Assembly (NCBI GenBank): GCA_018607835.1
Contig: JABBAS010000070.1
Span: 9,158 to 64,353, forward strand
Direction of reading: 5' to 3'
Origin: Methylobacillus sp.
Lineage (GTDB): Bacteria > Pseudomonadota > Gammaproteobacteria > Burkholderiales > Burkholderiaceae_C
Length of the DNA: 55,196 nucleotides
This document shows, piece after piece, positions 53,060 through 55,196 of the stretch. How positions within the stretch are numbered: position 1 is the stretch's first letter; every line of letters begins with the position of its first letter. The translations under genes were made by a program, and so were the position numbers. The notes below the pieces were generated by a model. That model did no database searches and was not told the DNA's origin. It saw nothing but the letters and a program-made list of their open reading frames with translations.

Positions 53060-53854
53060 ATGGATATTTTGGAAAAAATTGTTGAGGTAAAGCATCAAGA
53101 GGTTGCTGCCGCCAAAAAGCGTAAGCCGCTGGCTGCGATGCAGTCGGAAGCCTATGGCCGCGTCTTGGTGCGTGACTTCGAGGCCGCCTTGCGGGCCAAG
53201 ATGGACCAGGGGCAATCGGCGGTGATTGCAGAGGTCAAAAAAGCCAGTCCCTCCAAGGGCTTGTTGCGCGCCAATTTCGAGCCCGCGGATATTGCGCAGA
53301 GCTACGCCGAGCACGGTGCTGCTTGTTTGTCGGTGCTGACGGATACCGATTTTTTTCAGGGTAGCCCCGATTACTTAAAGCAAGCGCGTGCGTCGTGCGA
53401 CCTGCCGGTTTTGCGCAAAGACTTTATGGTGGACGCCTATCAAATATTCGAAGCGCGTGCTATGGGCGCGGATGCTATTTTGCTGATCGCGGCCTGTTTG
53501 GATGACGCCCAAATGGCTGAGTTTGAGGCCATCGCCAACGACTTGGATATGTCGGTATTGGTCGAGGTGCACGACCGCGCCGAGATGGACCGTGCCTTGA
53601 AGTTGCGCACCGCGCTGTTGGGCGTCAACAACCGCAACCTGCGAACCTTCGAGGTGGACTTGAACACCACGTTGTCGCTCAAGGCGCATTGTCCAGTCGA
53701 TAAATTCATTGTGTGCGAGTCTGGTATCGCCGACCCCGCCGATGTCGCGCGGATCCAAGCTGGTGGGGTGAACTGCTTCCTAGTGGGCGAGGCCTTTATG
53801 CGAGCCGATGACCCTGGGCAGGCCTTGTCCGCTTTGTTTCAGGCGGCTACCTGA
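53060..53854 (+). CDS. trpC: indole-3-glycerol phosphate synthase
   Basis: A 264-residue single-function TIM-barrel TrpC that closes the indole ring. Motifs: [16 protein letters not shown] (catalytic lysines), [39 protein letters not shown] and CESGI. The ATG at 53060 is chosen (after GAGAG); an upstream in-frame codon at 53048 would add four residues. The remaining trp genes (F, B, A) are not in the window. Confidence 0.97.
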   Translation: MDILEKIVEVKHQEVAAAKKRKPLAAMQSEAYGRVLVRDFEAALRAKMDQGQSAVIAEVKKASPSKGLLRANFEPADIAQSYAEHGAACLSVLTDTDFFQGSPDYLKQARASCDLPVLRKDFMVDAYQIFEARAMGADAILLIAACLDDAQMAEFEAIANDLDMSVLVEVHDRAEMDRALKLRTALLGVNNRNLRTFEVDLNTTLSLKAHCPVDKFIVCESGIADPADVARIQAGGVNCFLVGEAFMRADDPGQALSALFQAAT

Positions 53855-53908
53855 GGTGCGGGCGGTCGGCTGAAACCGAGTGAACGCGAGACCACACCCT
53901 ATCGTCAG

Positions 53909-54673
53909 ATGCCACCCAAGCCCGCAGCCATCGCCGACGCGCCGCAGGGACAGCTGCACACAGTCGACCCCACGCAGTGGCTGTGCGATGCGAGTTGGCA
54001 GCCCCTCATCGATCATTTTTTTGCTGAACCGGTGGGGAACGCGCTGTTACAGCGCCTGCAAGTTGCCATGGGGCAGGGGTTGGGGCCTGCTAACGACGGC
54101 AATCCCATCTATCCGCCGCAGCCCCTGCGTGCCTTGTCGCTGACGCCTTTGCCTGCGGTGCGCGTGGTGGTGTTGGGTCAAGACCCGTATCACGGGCCAG
54201 GGCAGGCCAACGGCCTGGCCTTTTCAGTCGCACCCGGTGCCCGGATACCCCCTTCACTGAGAAACATCTTTAAGGAATTGACGCGTTGCGGCATGCCTCC
54301 GCGCCACGATGGTTGCCTGGATGACTGGGCGCGCCAAGGGGTGCTGCTGCTCAATACCGCGCTGACCGTCAGTCGCGGCCAGCCGGGGAGCCACGCCAAA
54401 TGGGGCTGGGCGGTGTTAACCGATCGCCTGATTCAGGCCATAGCCAGTCAAGCGGGTCCGGTGGTGTTTCTGTTGTGGGGCGCCCATGCGCAGTCTAAGG
54501 CCGCGTTGATCGCGGCCAACTCGCCGCCGCATGCCCAACGATTGACGCTGTCTTCTAACCACCCTTCACCGCTGTCAGCCAATCGGGTGCCGACGCCGTT
54601 TATCGGCAACCACCACTTCGTAATGGCTAATCAGGCCCTGACATCCTGGGGCCAAGCGCCGATTGCTTGGTAG
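53909..54673 (+). CDS. ung: uracil-DNA glycosylase
   Basis: A 254-residue family 1 uracil-DNA glycosylase removing uracil from DNA. The water-activating loop GQDPYHGPGQANGLAFSV has its catalytic Asp at residue 92, and the DNA-intercalation loop SSNHPSPLSA carries the catalytic His. A short N-terminal extension of about 15 residues precedes the fold. It follows trpC by 54 nt, the usual Burkholderiales order. Confidence 0.97.
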   Translation: MPPKPAAIADAPQGQLHTVDPTQWLCDASWQPLIDHFFAEPVGNALLQRLQVAMGQGLGPANDGNPIYPPQPLRALSLTPLPAVRVVVLGQDPYHGPGQANGLAFSVAPGARIPPSLRNIFKELTRCGMPPRHDGCLDDWARQGVLLLNTALTVSRGQPGSHAKWGWAVLTDRLIQAIASQAGPVVFLLWGAHAQSKAALIAANSPPHAQRLTLSSNHPSPLSANRVPTPFIGNHHFVMANQALTSWGQAPIAW

Positions 54674-54685
54674 CGCATCGCAATG

Positions 54686-54711
54686 TTGAAAAAGCGTTGA
54701 GGGCTTTTCAA
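54686..54711 (+). terminator. weak hairpin after ung
   Basis: TTGAA-A-AAGC (54686-54695) pairs with GCTTTTCAA (54703-54711) with one bulged A, 12 bases after the ung stop. It is A/T-rich, has no T tract, and overlaps the presumed -35 of the tRNA promoter. Confidence 0.35.
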
Positions 54712-54734
54712 AACCCAAAAAACCGTGGCATAAT
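54705..54734 (+). promoter_or_regulatory. promoter of the tRNA-tuf cluster
   Basis: TTTTCA (54705-54710) and CATAAT (54729-54734) with an 18-bp spacer stand 13 bp before tRNA-Tyr. The strong -10 fits a stable-RNA promoter. Confidence 0.5.
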
Positions 54735-54747
54735 CCTAGGTTCGTTG

Positions 54748-54833
54748 GGAGGAGTGCCCGAGTGGCTAAAGGGGGCAGACTGTAAATCTGTTGGCTTACG
54801 CCTACGTTGGTTCGAATCCAACTTCCTCCACCA
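54748..54833 (+). tRNA. tRNA-Tyr (anticodon GTA)
   Basis: An 86-base gene including encoded CCA. The 7-bp acceptor GGAGGAG pairs with the 3' end (one G-U), the anticodon GTA is at 54782-54784 in ACTGTAAAT, a long class II variable arm is present, and the T arm contains GGTTCGAATCC. Length with variable arm is typical of bacterial tRNA-Tyr. First of three tRNAs ahead of tuf. Confidence 0.97.
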
Positions 54834-54885
54834 ACGATCCGAATATGCGTGCTGGCGACAGTGTTTACACGTTGTCAGTGGTTTG

Positions 54886-54959
54886 GCGGGAGTAGTTCAA
54901 TGGTAGAACCTTAGCCTTCCAAGCTAATGATGCGGGTTCGATCCCCGTCTCCCGCTCCA
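54886..54959 (+). tRNA. tRNA-Gly (anticodon TCC)
   Basis: 74 bases with encoded CCA. Acceptor GCGGGAG pairs with CTCCCGC; the anticodon stem TTAGC/GCTAA encloses the loop CTTCCAA, giving anticodon TCC (54918-54920) for GGA/GGG codons. T arm GGGTTCGATCCCC. Confidence 0.96.
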
Positions 54960-55018
54960 TGTTGGATGTGATAGATCGCAATGTGCGCGTACCCGAAGGG
55001 GTGTGTTGGCAGTGAATT

Positions 55019-55093
<75 letters not shown>

Positions 55094-55145
55094 AATTTCT
55101 TGGGTTTCGTCAATTTTGGTCAATTTTGTAAAGCGGAGCTGAAAA

Positions 55146-55196
55146 ATGGCAAAAAGCAAATTCGAACGTACAAAGCCCCACGTCAACGTGGGCACA
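55146..55196 (+). CDS. tuf: elongation factor Tu (5' end only)
   Basis: The last 51 bases of the window encode MAKSKFERTKPHVNVGT, the N-terminus of EF-Tu just before its GHVDHGKT P-loop. EF-Tu delivers aminoacyl-tRNA to the ribosome. The position after tRNA-Thr confirms it. The rest lies beyond the right edge. Confidence 0.95.
   Translation, partial: MAKSKFERTKPHVNVGT

Overview
The window looks like chromosomal DNA of a betaproteobacterium, most likely order Burkholderiales. The evidence is the gene order: three-gene pntAA-pntAB-pntB, ptsN-hprK with convergent fur, divergent fur/bamE, leuS-lptE-holA-proA, an argS/SPOR/dsbA run, lptA-lptB-rpoN, divergent apaG/rpe, rpe-gph-trpEGDC-ung, and a tRNA-Tyr/Gly/Thr cluster running into tuf. 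Protein sequences agree (Acidithiobacillus-type gshA, class II YafJ-like amidotransferase, PIN/THUMP pair). Coding density is very high and GC is fairly high. I see no insertion sequence, prophage, integrase or CRISPR array.

Layout. 1-3.3 kb, minus strand: an operon nudix -> tauE -> mnmA -> homocysteine S-methyltransferase (cut by the left edge). 3.5-6.4 kb: proton-translocating transhydrogenase. 6.6-10.9 kb: fadD, convergent corA, then an MFS exporter after the only gene-free stretch above 300 bp. 11.0-13.4 kb: hpf, ptsN, hprK and convergent fur. 13.6-20.8 kb: bamE-dapB, leuS-lptE-holA-proA. 20.9-25.2 kb: gshA-kup-gshB. 25.3-29.5 kb, minus: YafJ-like amidotransferase, a small CWC protein, glcB and a 2-haloacid dehalogenase, facing a divergent LysR gene. 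30.6-32.3 kb: lysE-type exporter divergent from an ArgP/LysG regulator. 32.4-35.7 kb: argS, SPOR protein, dsbA. 35.8-40.5 kb: lptA-lptB-rpoN-THUMP methyltransferase-PIN nuclease, nearly all touching or overlapping. 40.5-42.1 kb, minus: membrane-anchored FMN glutamate-synthase-like protein; then a YecA/SEC-C protein. 43.2-47.5 kb, minus: CPA2 antiporter -> fused thiL-pgpA -> cinA -> fluoroacetate-dehalogenase-like hydrolase. 47.7-54.7 kb: apaG, rpe, gph, a trp leader peptide, trpE-G-D-C, ung. 54.7 kb to the end: tRNA-Tyr, tRNA-Gly, tRNA-Thr and the first codons of tuf.

Most of the content is core metabolism and envelope/RNA housekeeping. The points that stand out are: two unrelated dehalogenases that would both release glycolate, one of them directly upstream of malate synthase G; a single-ORF ThiL-PgpA fusion; an unannotated-size trp leader peptide with mutually exclusive hairpins; rpoN separated from its usual hpf-ptsN-hprK partners and instead coupled translationally to an RNA methyltransferase and an orphan PIN nuclease; lptA without lptC; a DsbA with a CIHC active site and a Tat-like signal; hairpins in front of kup inside the glutathione locus; and several genes whose -10 box sits exactly 6 nt before the ATG, suggesting leaderless transcripts. 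I found no wholly new defence-type system; the strongest novelty candidates are these contextual and fusion features.
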